Below are positions 1 through 12,468 of a DNA stretch of 64,000 nucleotides, one piece after another (position 1 is the first letter of the stretch; every line of letters starts with the position of its first letter). Source of the DNA: Nematostella vectensis (lineage: Eukaryota > Cnidaria > Anthozoa > Actiniaria > Edwardsiidae); the NCBI RefSeq assembly GCF_932526225.1, contig NC_064034.1, forward strand, positions 7,612,001-7,676,000, given 5' to 3'. A program made the position numbers and the translations under genes. Under the pieces are notes generated by a model. The model was not told the origin of the DNA, made no database searches, and saw only the letters and a program-made list of their open reading frames with translations.

Positions 1-90
1 CCGAGCTTTGCGCACTATTTGGCCTAGAGGCTAAAGACGATCAGTTGGGGGAGCGGGGCCTCGCACTGCCCTTGGGGGGGGGGGGGGGGG

Positions 91-375
91 GCACTTAAGG
101 TGGCTTTGCCGAAAATTGAGGCCCTCTACATCTGCTGCGATATCGTAGACCGCACGCAATGCTTCTCCTTAGGCGATCCTTCAAACGTTCTCGCTTGCCT
201 AGAAACCCGCGGGAGGCCGCACGAGAAAGTCGTCTATGGACCCGACATCCCCGTTTGTGCCGCGGCATCTTCCTCTGAGTTTGTCTCGAGTATCCAAATA
301 TGGATCAGGGATGACCGCGGTAGACGGGTGGACTTTAAGGGCAAGCCTGTTCGCCTTGTATTAGAGCTAACCTAG
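91..375 (+). CDS. Small beta-rich ORF of a virus-like (Polinton-like) element, 5' end unclear
   Basis: An open frame of about 92 codons with no ATG. It runs out of a poly-G tract at about 74-91 and continues to a stop at 373-375. The C-terminal pattern, a D-R-G-R-x-V-D-F-K-G-K-P stretch followed by V-R-L-V-L-E-L, resembles a small protein I remember beside capsid-like genes in repeated elements of corals, hydra and other invertebrates. By position it could be a minor capsid (penton-like) protein, but that role is inferred, not seen. The next ORF, at 467, belongs to the same module. The missing start and the adjacent homopolymer suggest a decayed or 5'-damaged copy. Nothing recognisable is left in bases 1-90. 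Confidence 0.45.
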   Translation, partial: ALKVALPKIEALYICCDIVDRTQCFSLGDPSNVLACLETRGRPHEKVVYGPDIPVCAAASSSEFVSSIQIWIRDDRGRRVDFKGKPVRLVLELT

Positions 376-466
376 TTCCGACATAACAAGCACGGCGAAC
401 AACGACGTTAGCAGTGGTGCCATATACCCCTCGCTTCCCAGTGTTTGCCCCCCGAAGGGTACGCAC

Positions 467-1070
467 ATGACGCCTGCCGTTCCGGCAAGCATCGGCGGCG
501 ACGTGCAAAGCTTCCGACTCCAGAAAATATGTGACACTCAGGCGGTTCTAGACAACGAGATAACGCATCATCGACAGGTGCGGAAAAAGTATAAGCGCGC
601 CTTTGCCGTTACCCATGCTGTGTCTGTGGCATCCGGCATCGCTGCAGGGGCGCTTTCCAGTGCCGGGGTGGGGGTCTCTTTGAGTGGGATAGGGGTTCTG
701 ATCGGCGGTCCGCTGGCAGGGGTCGCTGGGCTGGTCGGTGTCGTGGGCGCGGGGGTAGTCTCTAGGGGTCTTACGAGCAAGGTGGCTAAACACGAAGACA
801 CGACAGTTTTAGCGGAGAGTAAGAAAAACTCGATCAGCGAGCTGGTCTCTAAGGCTCTGCAAGACGGGCATATCTCAGACGAAGAGTTTCGGCTAATACT
901 TCGGGAACAAGAGAGATACTACACGCTCAAGGCCGCTATCAGAGCTCGACACGGCCTTGCATCGCGTGAGAAAAAAAAGCAAGAAAGGGCCCTCCCTGGA
1001 GACACGCGAGAAGATGAAAAAGAGACTGCGAGAAATTCGCGAGGAGTTCGTGAGAGAGGTGTTCGAGTAA
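467..1070 (+). pseudogene. Glycine-rich membrane-segment protein of the same virus-like element, probably frameshifted
   Basis: The frame opens at ATG 467. A charged N-terminal part (H-H-R-Q-V-R-K-K-Y-K-R) leads into a long hydrophobic Gly/Ala/Val-rich stretch at about residues 50-105, then a helix-like segment with S-K-A-L-Q-D-G-H-I-S-D-E-E-F. I recall this layout in ORFs next to capsid-like genes of invertebrate Polinton-like elements. At the A8 run near 970-978 the frame seems to slip. The original frame continues to 1201 with unlike composition, whereas the alternative frame gives a charged helical tail and stops at 1068-1070. I read this as a one-base indel in an old copy. The function is unknown; a structural or membrane role is a guess from the hydrophobic segment. 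Confidence 0.45.
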
Positions 1071-1677
<607 letters not shown>

Positions 1678-1689
1678 GCTCTATCAGGC

Positions 1690-4600
1690 ATGGCGGTCGG
1701 ACGCAATTTTAGGCTCTCTACAAATTTGTGTCTGTTTCTCTGTATATATATGGTTTTCAATAGTGACAAGCCTTCTTATGTAAGGGAGAACACTCTTCTC
1801 AACGACAGAGACATTTATTTTATATCACAGACAAGTTGCAGGGCTGTAATTGCAAGTACTTCATTCCATCAGAAGACCTCGACCAAAGTTAAAGAGCTCA
1901 ATGGACCGCTTAAATGCGTAATGTTTTGTAAGCTCTTTCATCGTGCCTGCTTTGCCCTGGCCCTTATTGCCCTGGCTGGTGATATTGAGTCAAATCCTGG
2001 CTACCTGGCTTTAAATGATATCAAAAACACCCGAGGTCTCAAGATTGCTCACTTGAATATTCGGAGTCTCATTAACAAGACGGACTCTCTGCGCCTTGAA
2101 GGAATTGACAGCAGAACAATAGACGTTCTAACTTTATCCGAGACATGGTTGGATAGCCAAACAGCCGATGCAGAAATTAATCTTCCTGGTTTTGTTTGTG
2201 CTAGGCGAGATCGATCTGGAACTAAAGAGGGATATGGTGGAGTTGCTACTTTTGTGAGGGATGATTTGGCTTTTCGATTGCGAAATGATATCAACACTGG
2301 TGGTCAGGAATGTTTATGGATTGAAGTGATCCGTGAAAAATGCAAGCCAACACTCATTTGCAGCGCATATAGAGCACCAGATGCTGACTTAACATCGTTC
2401 ATTTCATCTCCCCAAGATAGTATGCCAGCTATTGACCTAGATAAATCGGACGTCGTCATTTTAGGAGACCTAAATGCAAATCTGATGCCAAATTCAAAAT
2501 TACCGAAAAGTGATAAGCAAAATCTGCTTAATTTTGCACGCACATTCCATTTCACTCAGTTGGTGAAGGAGCCGACGCGTATAACTGACACCTCCCGGAC
2601 CCTTATTGACTTAAACTTTGTCAATAAAGAGCATCGTATCGCAAATTCGGGCGTTGTACCGGTTCCCCTCAGCGATCACTACTTGGTTTTTTGCGACATC
2701 AAGGCAGGCGTTTTTACTAAAGCTAAACCAAGAATACTTGAATATCGTTCTTATAAGAATTTTGACGCTGATTCATTTAATGATGATCTAAGGAATGTCC
2801 CCTGGCACATAGTTAATAGTATGGATGATATTGATGACGCCTTGTTGACTTGGAATCAATTGTTTTTGGAAGTTGCGGATGACCACGCACCAATCAAACG
2901 GCAGCGTGTCAAGGGAACACCAATTCCTTGGATGAATAATCAAATCAGTGAATCAATGAAAGAACGCGACATCGCTCACCGGATAGCGCGGAAATTAAAC
3001 AAAGAGCGCCATTGGAAAACATACAGAAATTTGCGGAACAAGGTTAACAAACTGGTGAAATCTTCAAAGTCGAAGTATTATTGCGATATGATCGAGGAAT
3101 CGAAAGGGGACTCCGGTAAAATCTGGAAAGCAGTAAATGAAGCTTGTAATCGTAAATCAACTTCGGAATCTATTCAATGCATCATTACTGATAATATTCA
3201 ACACATAACGCCTAGTTCTATTGCGACTGCAATGAACTGCTTTTTTGCTTCCATTGGACAACGCCTGGCTGACAAGTTCACCACATGCAAATCAAATCAG
3301 AGCTCGGTTTTAAATCAAACGTGCCAATTCCAACTGATTGAACTAATCGAATCTTTTGTGCTCGAGCAGCTTTTATCACTGAAAGTTAACAAAGCCATTG
3401 GGCTGGATAAAATCAGTGCTAGATTGTTAAAGAACTCTGCTCGCACAATCGCTCCTTCTATTACCAACATGTTAAATTTATCGATTCGCTCAGGTAAATT
3501 CCCGAAGCTGTGGAAGTGTTCAAAAATTACAGCATTGTTTAAGTCAGGCGAACGGACAAATGCATCCAACTACAGACCGATTTCTATTCTACCTACACTT
3601 AGCAAGATCCTAGAAAGAGCAATACACTCACAATTGTATCAATTTTTGGTCTCCAATGGTTTACTCTCGAGCAAGCAGTTTGGTTTCAGAAAGGGTCTAT
3701 CTACGGTATCTGCGCTGTCATCATTTGTTGACGAGGTTCTGTTGAATATGGAACAGGGTAAGCTGTGTGGGGCCGTGTTTATCGATCTAACAAAGGCCTT
3801 TGACACAGTGGACCATGAAATCATGTTGCAGAAATTAACTGAGATCGGTCTATCTGGAAACCCCCTGGCATGGTTCCGTTCTTATCTGGCCAACAGAACA
3901 CAGCGCACATGTTGCGGTAATTCATTGTCCGAGGAACTTCCAGTCACTCACGGGGTGCCCCAAGGAAGCATCTTGGGCCCGTTGATGTTTGTCATCTACA
4001 TAAACAGCTTGCCCGATGTTTTGGAGTCCTGCTGTGCCTCTCTTTATGCGGATGATACTGTGATCTACTGTTATGGTTCTTCCTCTAAGCAGTTGAGCGA
4101 TAACCTCAATCAAGATCTTTTGGCCGTTGCTAAATGGATGGACGATCACAAGCTAACACTAAATTTGGAAAAGACGAAATGTATGCTCTTAGGCAGCAAC
4201 AGGAAACTAGAGAGTAAAATCAAACTTTCTGTGTCGATTTCAAATTACAATGTATCTAATGTGAGTAATTTCAAATATCTTGGAGTATTCATATCTTCCG
4301 ACTTGACATGGTCAGAGCATGTTGAATATTTATCTGGCAAAATCAACCAAAGACTCGGTCTTCTAAGGCGCATTAAGCATTTATTGCCTTTTAGAGCTAG
4401 ACTTCTTTATTATAATAGTCTAGTTCTGCCCCTTTTCGAATATGCTGATTTAGTTTGGGGCGATAAGCATAATGTCACTATCATGTCAAATTTACAAATC
4501 CTCCAGAACAAGGCTGCAAAAATAATACTTGATAGACCACTGTACTCGTCGGCAACAGACGCTTTAGCCAAACTTAAGTGGTTACCTCTAGAAAAGAGGC

Positions 4601-4863
4601 GTTTTCTTAGAAGATGTGTATATGTCTTTAAATGTTTAAATGGTCTCGTAGAGCATGAAATGGATCTGTTAAAACTCGAAGATCAACATAATTATAATAC
4701 CAGAAACAAATGTAATATTAGGCTCCCTAGTGTGAAAAGAAACTGGGGCAAACAAAGAACTGAGTACCATGCAGTCAAGGATTTTAACTCACTTAGCCAG
4801 GACATTAAGAGATGCACAAATATTTGTACTTTTAAACGCAGTATTTCTCAAATTTTAACCTAG
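1690..4863 (+). mobile_element. CR1/L2-type LINE, intact endonuclease-reverse transcriptase ORF
   Basis: An uninterrupted 1,057-codon ORF. Residues about 115-335 are an APE-type endonuclease: H-L-N-I-R-S at 121, S-E-T-W at 150, L-G-D-L-N-A-N at 258 and S-D-H at 328. The reverse transcriptase follows: N-Y-R-P-I-S, motif A F-I-D-L-T-K-A-F-D around D699, the G-V-P-Q-G-S-I-L-G-P motif, and Y-A-D-D at 786-789. A C-terminal thumb and tail of CR1/L2/Crack style ends the protein. Residues 97-105 read G-D-I-E-S-N-P-G-Y, a 2A-like ribosome-skipping motif with Tyr in place of the usual final Pro. With no stop or frameshift, this is a recent and possibly active copy. It would copy itself by target-primed reverse transcription. 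A short N-terminal extension before the endonuclease lacks a recognised ORF1. Confidence 0.93.
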
Positions 4864-5060
4864 GTATTTTTATCATAGTATCTTTTTAATGTAACGATAT
4901 ATCAACAATATATTTTTTTTCTTAATTTTTTTTTTCCATATATTTTTTATAGATTACTGTTATTATTTATAAGTCGAGGTCCTTTTTGAAAATCATTTTA
5001 AATGAAAAAGCTCTCCTCAATAAAGATTATTAAAGGCTTGGTTATAGCAAGGAATAAATG
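4864..5060 (+). other. LINE 3' UTR with poly(A) signal
   Basis: An AT-rich tail following the LINE stop, with several T runs and an AATAAA at 5019-5024. No clear terminal repeat or target-site duplication was found, so the exact 3' end of the element is uncertain. Confidence 0.5.
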
Positions 5061-5715
5061 ACAGATTAGAAGATTTAAGTCGTTATTAAAGTTTGTTATA
5101 TAAATAGAAATGTAGATACGAGTCAAGACATTTTAAATTAACGGAAGAGATATCTAAAGCTGAATCTTGATTATCGATATCTATTTTGTAGATATATTTC
5201 ATTTCTAGCAATAGATATTACCTGGAAAGCTCATAGTTCAAGTAGGGGTGTTAGAAAGCTAGTAAATGGGGATACGGGAACGAACTAGAACAGTATTCTG
5301 AAGGTCATTGGCTAACAATTTGAAAACGTTTCTTATTTACTTTTTTGTACCCCGGTAGGTATGCGCTTTAAAATTTCGGTCTGATCCAAGATAATCCAAG
5401 ATAAATTTCATGCAACATTTGACCAGAGTTTAAAAGATAATAACTGGCATAAGTGCCTCGACAAATTAGGCAGTGCTCTTGGCATATCAGTTTAAAAAGA
5501 CAAACTGCATGCTAATGTTTATTCGATATCGTCGCCGGTTCGCGGCTCTTTATCAGTAAAGCGTGGAGCACTGGTAGGTAGGTGAAATCTTTTTGAATCT
5601 TCATATAATTAATCCTTGTTTAGCAAACAACAAATAGAGTCCAACTGGTCGTCAACTCTTTCCCGTTCGCCTAAAATCATGAAATTGTATTTTAGCATGT
5701 TATTGACCTACAGCC
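5061..5715. other. Intergenic, no gene seen
   Basis: AT-rich sequence without long open frames or recognised motifs. Part of it may still be LINE 3' sequence. Confidence 0.4.
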
Positions 5716-5885
5716 AGGCGCGTACACAAGGGGGCACTGGGTGTGCGCCCCCCCTGGCGGCCAAAAAGTGGGTCATTTTTTTTATTAAGGAATCTTCAAA
5801 TTCTATGCTTTTTCCAAATGTTACCTATGACTGCCCACTCCCCCCCCCCCCCCCCCCCTATCAGCCAATCCTGGGAACGCGCCTG
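5716..5885 (+). mobile_element. MITE family 1, copy 1 (CAGGCGCGT termini)
   Basis: About 170 bp beginning CAGGCGCGT and ending with the inverse, ACGCGCCTG. Inside are the core words GGCGGCCAAAAAGTGG and TTATTAAGGAATCTTCAAAT and a poly-C run of about 20. A second copy lies inverted at about 53282-53437, and a partial third at about 62345-62425. The matching ends and repeated occurrence support a non-autonomous DNA transposon. Confidence 0.7.
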
Positions 5886-6289
5886 TACCGGCTACCTAAT
5901 ACATCTCAAAATATTTTAGCCTACGCCACTGTCTGATGAACAATATCCTGTAGCCTGTAGAGAGAAACGCGTAGGCTTAAATACGCCAACTAAAACTTTT
6001 GGTCTTTTTCTCAAATAGAATTAACAAGGAAACAAGAAAACAATAAGGGGCTCTTTAGATCTTTCCTGCTTTCTTTCGGTCAGAATGATCAGAAAACTCA
6101 CTAAATGCCATAATTTCATAAGCAAGCCTCCGTGACGGTTTCCTCGAATTTATTGCCGCGTCATACATGTCATAAGTGTCACACATATGTGTGGGCTACG
6201 GCCAGGCAGCACCAGGCACAATTCCCCGATGGCGTCAGCACTAAGGATTCAGAAGTTAGGAGTGATTCAACTGACTATATTCATCATCA
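5886..6289. other. Intergenic, no gene seen
   Basis: No supported gene. The right end is an (ATC)n microsatellite at about 6280-6305 that marks the start of the duplicated Ly6 upstream block. Confidence 0.4.
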
Positions 6290-7040
6290 TAATCATCATC
6301 ATCAATATATGATTATTTTCGGTTTCGAATTGATGAATAGTTCGGAATGCAAACAAACATGTTGTTATTCAAAGAATGTTCTTCCCTTTATTGCCTAACT
6401 GCACTTAAGGGTAACTTGGTGTTATTAAGAACCTATTAGTATTGATTAATCGCCATTCATTCCCAAACCAAAGGCAAGACTACACCAACTGAGCAATATA
6501 CCTTCCTTTTTTAACAAACTGAGCGGGATGACATCTGCCAAAACATGTTGTTATTCAAAGAATGTTCTTCCCTTTATTGCCTGACTGCACTTAAGGGTAA
6601 CTTGGTGTTATTAAGAACCTATTAGTATTGATGAATCGCCATTCATTCCCAAACCAAAGGCAAGACTACACCTACTGAGCAATATACCTTACTTTTTTAA
6701 CAAACTGAGCGGGATGACATCTGCCATCTGCCTTCTGGTCCTCCTGACGATGACAATTGCTGAAGGTTTGAGGCTAACTTTATTTGTTTCCTTTTTATGT
6801 GGTACAACACTAGTGCAACTCGCGATTCCCGAAACTAAGGACGAGTTTTCTAATAGAACATGCGTGCTATTTGTTGGCTAGGATAAGAATATAACTGCAT
6901 TGTAGATAAATATATTCACACGATGTTTTAAAGGAAAGTCGTAAGCACTAAGCACTTTGTGTCTTATTAAGTTAAAAAAATTCAAAAAATCAATATGCAT
7001 TCATACTACTGCCTTTACACATAGATATCCTTTTAATAAT
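6290..7040 (+). repeat. Segmental duplication copy A of the Ly6 gene 5' region
   Basis: This block is nearly the same sequence as 7975-8133 plus 10262-10652. It runs from the (ATC)n repeat through the promoter side, the signal-peptide exon (6714-6765) and the start of the intron, to ATGCATTCATACTACTGCC at about 6994. Within it a unit of about 185 bp is tandemly doubled (6354-6538 and 6539-6722). The first unit ends inside the exon's opening codons (ATGACATCTGCC). No Ly6 second exon follows copy A before copy B. Confidence 0.85.
6714..6765 (+). pseudogene. Duplicated signal-peptide exon of the Ly6-type gene
   Basis: Seventeen codons plus one base encode a hydrophobic leader starting M-T-S-A and ending T-I-A-E, followed by the same GTTTGAGG donor as the exon at 10293. 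It lacks the two codons Lys-Val after M-T-S-A that the other copy has. It could still act as an alternative first exon spliced to 12137, since the phase is identical. Otherwise it is the remnant of a lost paralogue. Confidence 0.6.
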
Positions 7041-7974
7041 GTTTTGACCAACATTGCAGCTCTTTATGTGCCTGATGTGCCCGCGATAAGAATCACGGAT
7101 AATTTTTTTCTTACATTTAATAGAAAGCTATCGTCAACGAATTTCCGGAAGATCTTCATTTAAACTTTTAATACCCTGCTACAACCTACAATACAATCGA
7201 CCTGCCCTGCTTTAAAAAATGCAACGAGGTGTTGACGTTGGTGTAGCGCTGGGTAATAGAGTACTTGATACTGAAAAAGCGTTAAAAAGATTTTTAAGGA
7301 CAGACGCGGATCGAGGCTCTTGCCTCTTTATCGTTGTCTAGTGCCAAACGTGTCTGTCATATCTACCTTTCTAACCCTCTTTACATTTCCCCGGTATAAT
7401 TTTATAGTTACTGACGAGCCTCTGGAACCAGGGTTTCTTTAAAATGAAAATTCTACGGCCTCTCGAAGACAACAAAACCTTTGAGTGACAATAGAGTAAG
7501 TTGTTGTCTACACAGCTAGAAATGGGATTATTAAACTTTAATACTATATATAAAGTTAGTTATCGAATTCGAATTTTGATAGTACTTTTACTGACAGAGC
7601 AGTTAAATTATATTTTAAACAAACAAGCAGCTTGCAGTGATCAAGATTGCTTAAAATATACAGTCTGTTTTTATTGGCTTGTATACTTTGTGTAACCAAA
7701 AAGTGTTAATCGAATGTTTAGCCTTGGTCTTAAGTCTTGTGGTCAGCATATAAATGCTTATTGTTATATCAGTTTCTTAAATTTCAGGAAGATTTATTAT
7801 CGTTACCGCATGAAGGTTTTACTACTTTTCTCCTCTAACAATTTAGTCTAATTATCAGCAATTCAGTTATCAACAGTCGAAGCCGAATTATCAACAGTCG
7901 AATTCGAATTATCAACATAAGCAAGTCGATATATCAACATCATCATCATCGTCGTCGTCGTCGTCATCATCATC
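7041..7974. other. Intergenic between the two duplication copies
   Basis: AT-rich. Short GAATTATCAACA-type repeats lie at about 7855-7925 and an (ATC/GTC)n microsatellite at about 7935-7985. The short ORF at 7501-7695 has no recognisable features. No gene called. Confidence 0.4.
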
Positions 7975-8135
7975 AACATCATCAGTTTTGATTATTTTCG
8001 GTTTCGAATTGATAAATAGTTCGAAATGCAAACAAACATGTTGTTATTCAAAGAATGTTCTTCCCTTTATTGCCTGAAGGCACTTAAGGGTAACTTGGTG
8101 TTATTAAGAACCTATTAGTATTGATGAATCGCCAT

Positions 8136-8940
8136 CGCTCGAAGTCTTACCAAGGAATTCTCCATCCCTACTTAATTTCATAGTAGACGACATCAATCAT
8201 TATGCAGTTACTAATAATATGAAACTTAATCCATTTAAGTGTAAGACCATGGATGTAGACTTTCTAAAGTATCGTAGTTGTGTGTGGCAGCCTGTGGTTA
8301 TCGGGACCACCGCGGTGGAATGCGTCAAATCGTTTAAGTTACTCGGTATTTATATATCCGACGATTTGAAGTGGACCAGCCACATCGATTTCGTTATTAA
8401 GAAGGCGAATAAAAGAATTTACGCGATAAGAATACTGAAAAGATCAGGTGTGCATGTAAGAGATATTGTCGAGGTATACTGTACCCTTATTCGCTCAATC
8501 TTAGAGTATGGTGCCCCAGTATATTCTAACCTCACTGAATTTCTCTCTAATGCTATTGAGAGGATTCAACAACGAGCACTTAAGATCATCTTTCCCGGGA
8601 TACCCTACTCCGATTGCCTGATCAAGGCAGGCATCAGATCTCTAAAGGACAGAAGAGCCGAACTCTGCAAAGAGTTCATGAGAAGCTTACGTAGGGACAA
8701 TCCATTACATCAGATTGCCTCGTCGAGAACCACAAAGCCACTACACCAATATAATTTAAGAGCAGATAGAAAGATCGTACCCGCCCTTTGCAACACTAAC
8801 AGGCTGGCGGAGTTTGTCACTGTTAAATTTGTGGAATTTCTCCAATTCATGTAATTATTTGTATTTTATGTAAGTCAGTATTTATATTCCGTGTGCGCAG
8901 ACACCCGTATTTCAGATTAATCTGCAAGTGGTACAATAAA
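8136..8940 (+). mobile_element. 5'-truncated LINE copy (RT C-terminal part)
   Basis: An open frame enters at about 8136 without a start and stops at 8852-8854. It reads the end of a reverse transcriptase: N-N-M-K-L-N-P-F-K-C-K-T-M, then K-L-L-G-I-Y-I-S-D-D-L-K-W and the thumb/C-terminal region typical of CR1/L2-like elements. It is a different family from the intact LINE at 1690. The palm motifs, including the Y-x-D-D box, are missing because of 5' truncation, which is usual for LINE insertions. The 3' UTR of about 90 bases ends TACAATAAA directly against (CTAT)n, so the microsatellite is the element's own 3' tail. The reading frame has no internal stop after truncation, suggesting a young insertion. 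Confidence 0.85.
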
Positions 8941-10264
<1,324 letters not shown>

Positions 10265-10292
10265 ACCTTCCTTTTGTAACAAACTGTGCGAG

Positions 10293-12468
10293 ATGACATC
10301 TGCCAAAGTTATCTGCCTTCTGGTCCTCCTGACGATGACAATTGCTGAAGGTTTGAGGCTTCTTTTATTTGTTTCCTTTTTATGTGGTACAACACTAGTG
10401 CAACTCGCGATTCTCGAAACTAAGGACGAGTTTTCTAAGAACATGCGTGCTATTTGTTGGTTAGGATAATAACTGCGTTGTATAGATAAATCTATTCACA
10501 CGATGTTTTTAAGGAAAGTCGTGAGCACTAAGCACTTTGTGTGTTAAAACTTAAAAGTTTTAAAAATTCTAAAAAATCAATTATCAAAAATTTTTAAAAA
10601 AATCAATATGCATTCATACTACTGCCTTTACACATAGATATCTTTTTAACAATTCTACGTATATCTATTCGTTATGCTTGAAATCACTTGCGACAACGTT
10701 TATCGTTGTTGTGTTCGCTATATTTTGTGCTGCTGGGCGATCCAATTTGCTTTGTGTATTGTATGCAAAAAGTGAAGAGAAACTTGAGAGCGAAGGTAGG
10801 GTAAGGAAGGATGATGAAGAGCACACGCATTCTCGATATTGACTTTCCCACACTTCTTTGCTTTGCAAGCAGGCTTTCCCTGTATGGCACGCAAAGACAT
10901 ATAAATCTCTGCTTCGTGGATGAGGCATGGCGAGCTTGTGAAAGCACGTCTAAGGAGTCCAATATTAAAGAAGAAAGCTAACTAATGAACATTGCACCCA
11001 ATGCACTCTTTTTTTTTTCTTTTAAGGTTAGGGCTGTATGTTCGAGACTTGCATTGCATTCTGTTAAAGACCGGCATTGTATTTTCTATTGTGTCCAGGC
11101 CCCGACTGCGCCCAAGAACAGCTGTAAACTCTTTAATTATATGTTATCCGAATTAAACTCATTTCCATTACACGCGACTTCGGCGGATTCAAGATCGTCG
11201 TCTGGTTTGAGATCGTTTGGGAATAGCGCGTAGTCAATCAACGCTTGGCGTTGGGGTGATCGAGACCCCCCTTCACACCTACCTGGCATCCGCCTAGCTA
11301 GACCGCCCTTTGATGTTTCTATGATGAGATATGATTATTGCCGTTTTTAATGACATCATCGATGACGTCATGCTGAGTTGACATATCGTTGCACCCCTCG
11401 CGACACCTACATGACATCTGCCAAGTTTGATTGACGACGTGTTATTAAATATATGGTTAACGTGGTTTATAATATTTATGGGCGACGTGTTATTAAATTT
11501 ATGGTTGACTGTTTACTACATGTATGGGCGATGTGTTATTACATTTATATATGTTATTCACCAGCTGGGAGGTCCATATCGTGAAATACCGTGACCGAGG
11601 TCTTGAAAATACTGACCAAGGCCGAAGGGAGTAAAAATCGGGAGTAAAAATCCAGTTTTCGATGGCCATTTTACAAATCAACTCACTATTTCGAGCTTTG
11701 GAGGTGAGTGGTCCGGTATCGCGGGTTCCGGATCGTAGGATACCGGACCTCACGAGAGCCAATCAGAGCGCGCGATTTGATGGATACCGGACCCCGAAAA
11801 AAATGGTTGTTATAACAGTTATGGGTGTTATTACATTTATGGGAGATACAGGCATGATAACGCAACTCGCTCGCATGCCGCTTAATGCTAATCTAGGCCG
11901 TATGCTAAGGCCTAGACCCCGTTTTGTTCGTACCTTTCCAAATGTGATTGTATGCAAATGAAAATGAAAATGAAACAATCAACCTTCCATGGTACATGGA
12001 AGGAACGCTGTCTAAAGTGTCTCGGTATGTTGTTTCACCTGCGAATCTTGTGATTAGAATTTGAAGAATTCCGAATTACATGATTCCCCGGGCTCACTAA
12101 AGCCCTTAACCAGTTGACCATACATTTTATTCACAGTAAGTTCCCGCGAGTGCTACCAGTGCCAGAGCTCCATTTCGTACGCCGCGTGTGACTTGGGGCG
12201 AGTGAAAGTGCGATGTCTGGACACGAACCAGTGCGTGAAGGGATCTGTCGTCAGTAGCAACGGTGACAAGGCCTACGTCAAGGCATGTGCTAAGAGGTGC
12301 GACTACAACAACGTGCAGATGTGTGTTGATGGGAAGGATTCGCAGGGAAATACCGTCAATTGCACAGCACACTGCTGTACCGGAGACTACTGCAACAGCG
12401 CGCCTCAAGCATGGCTCAGCGGATTCTTCGTCCTGACATGCGTCTTGGCAGCTATGAATCTTTTCTGA
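10293..12468 (+). CDS. Ly6/uPAR (three-finger) GPI-anchored protein, two exons
   Basis: Exon 1 (10293-10350) encodes a 19-residue leader, M-T-S-A-K-V followed by a Leu/Val-rich core. Exon 2 (12137-12468) joins in phase 1 after a TTTTATTCACAG acceptor. The 129-residue product has the LU-domain pattern: C-Y-Q-C near the mature N terminus, paired cysteines through the middle, and the hallmark C-C-T-G-D-Y-C-N near the end. A hydrophobic tail (W-L-S-G-F-F-V-L-T-C-V-L-A-A-M-N-L-F) then ends the protein, typical of a GPI-anchor signal. It should be an extracellular membrane-attached adhesion, receptor or modulator protein; the partner cannot be told. A possible ATTAAA poly(A) signal lies near 12620. 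Exon 1 also exists as a duplicate at 6714. The donor (GTTTGA) is weak but the same in both copies. Confidence 0.82.
10653..12136 (+). other. Ly6 intron 1 remainder
   Basis: No gene seen. It contains imperfect GGGCGACGTGTTATTAAATT-like repeats at about 11425-11560 and 11815-11845. A segment at about 11700-11800 has repeated GGTCCGGTATC / GATACCGGACC words and CCAATCAGAGCGCGCGATTT. It is probably a degraded transposon whose ends I could not fix. Confidence 0.45.

Noticed and set aside
10665-10962. Three overlapping minus-strand ORFs of 60-92 codons in the Ly6 intron
   Set aside because: Mutually overlapping frames, no recognised motif, no splice signals in support.
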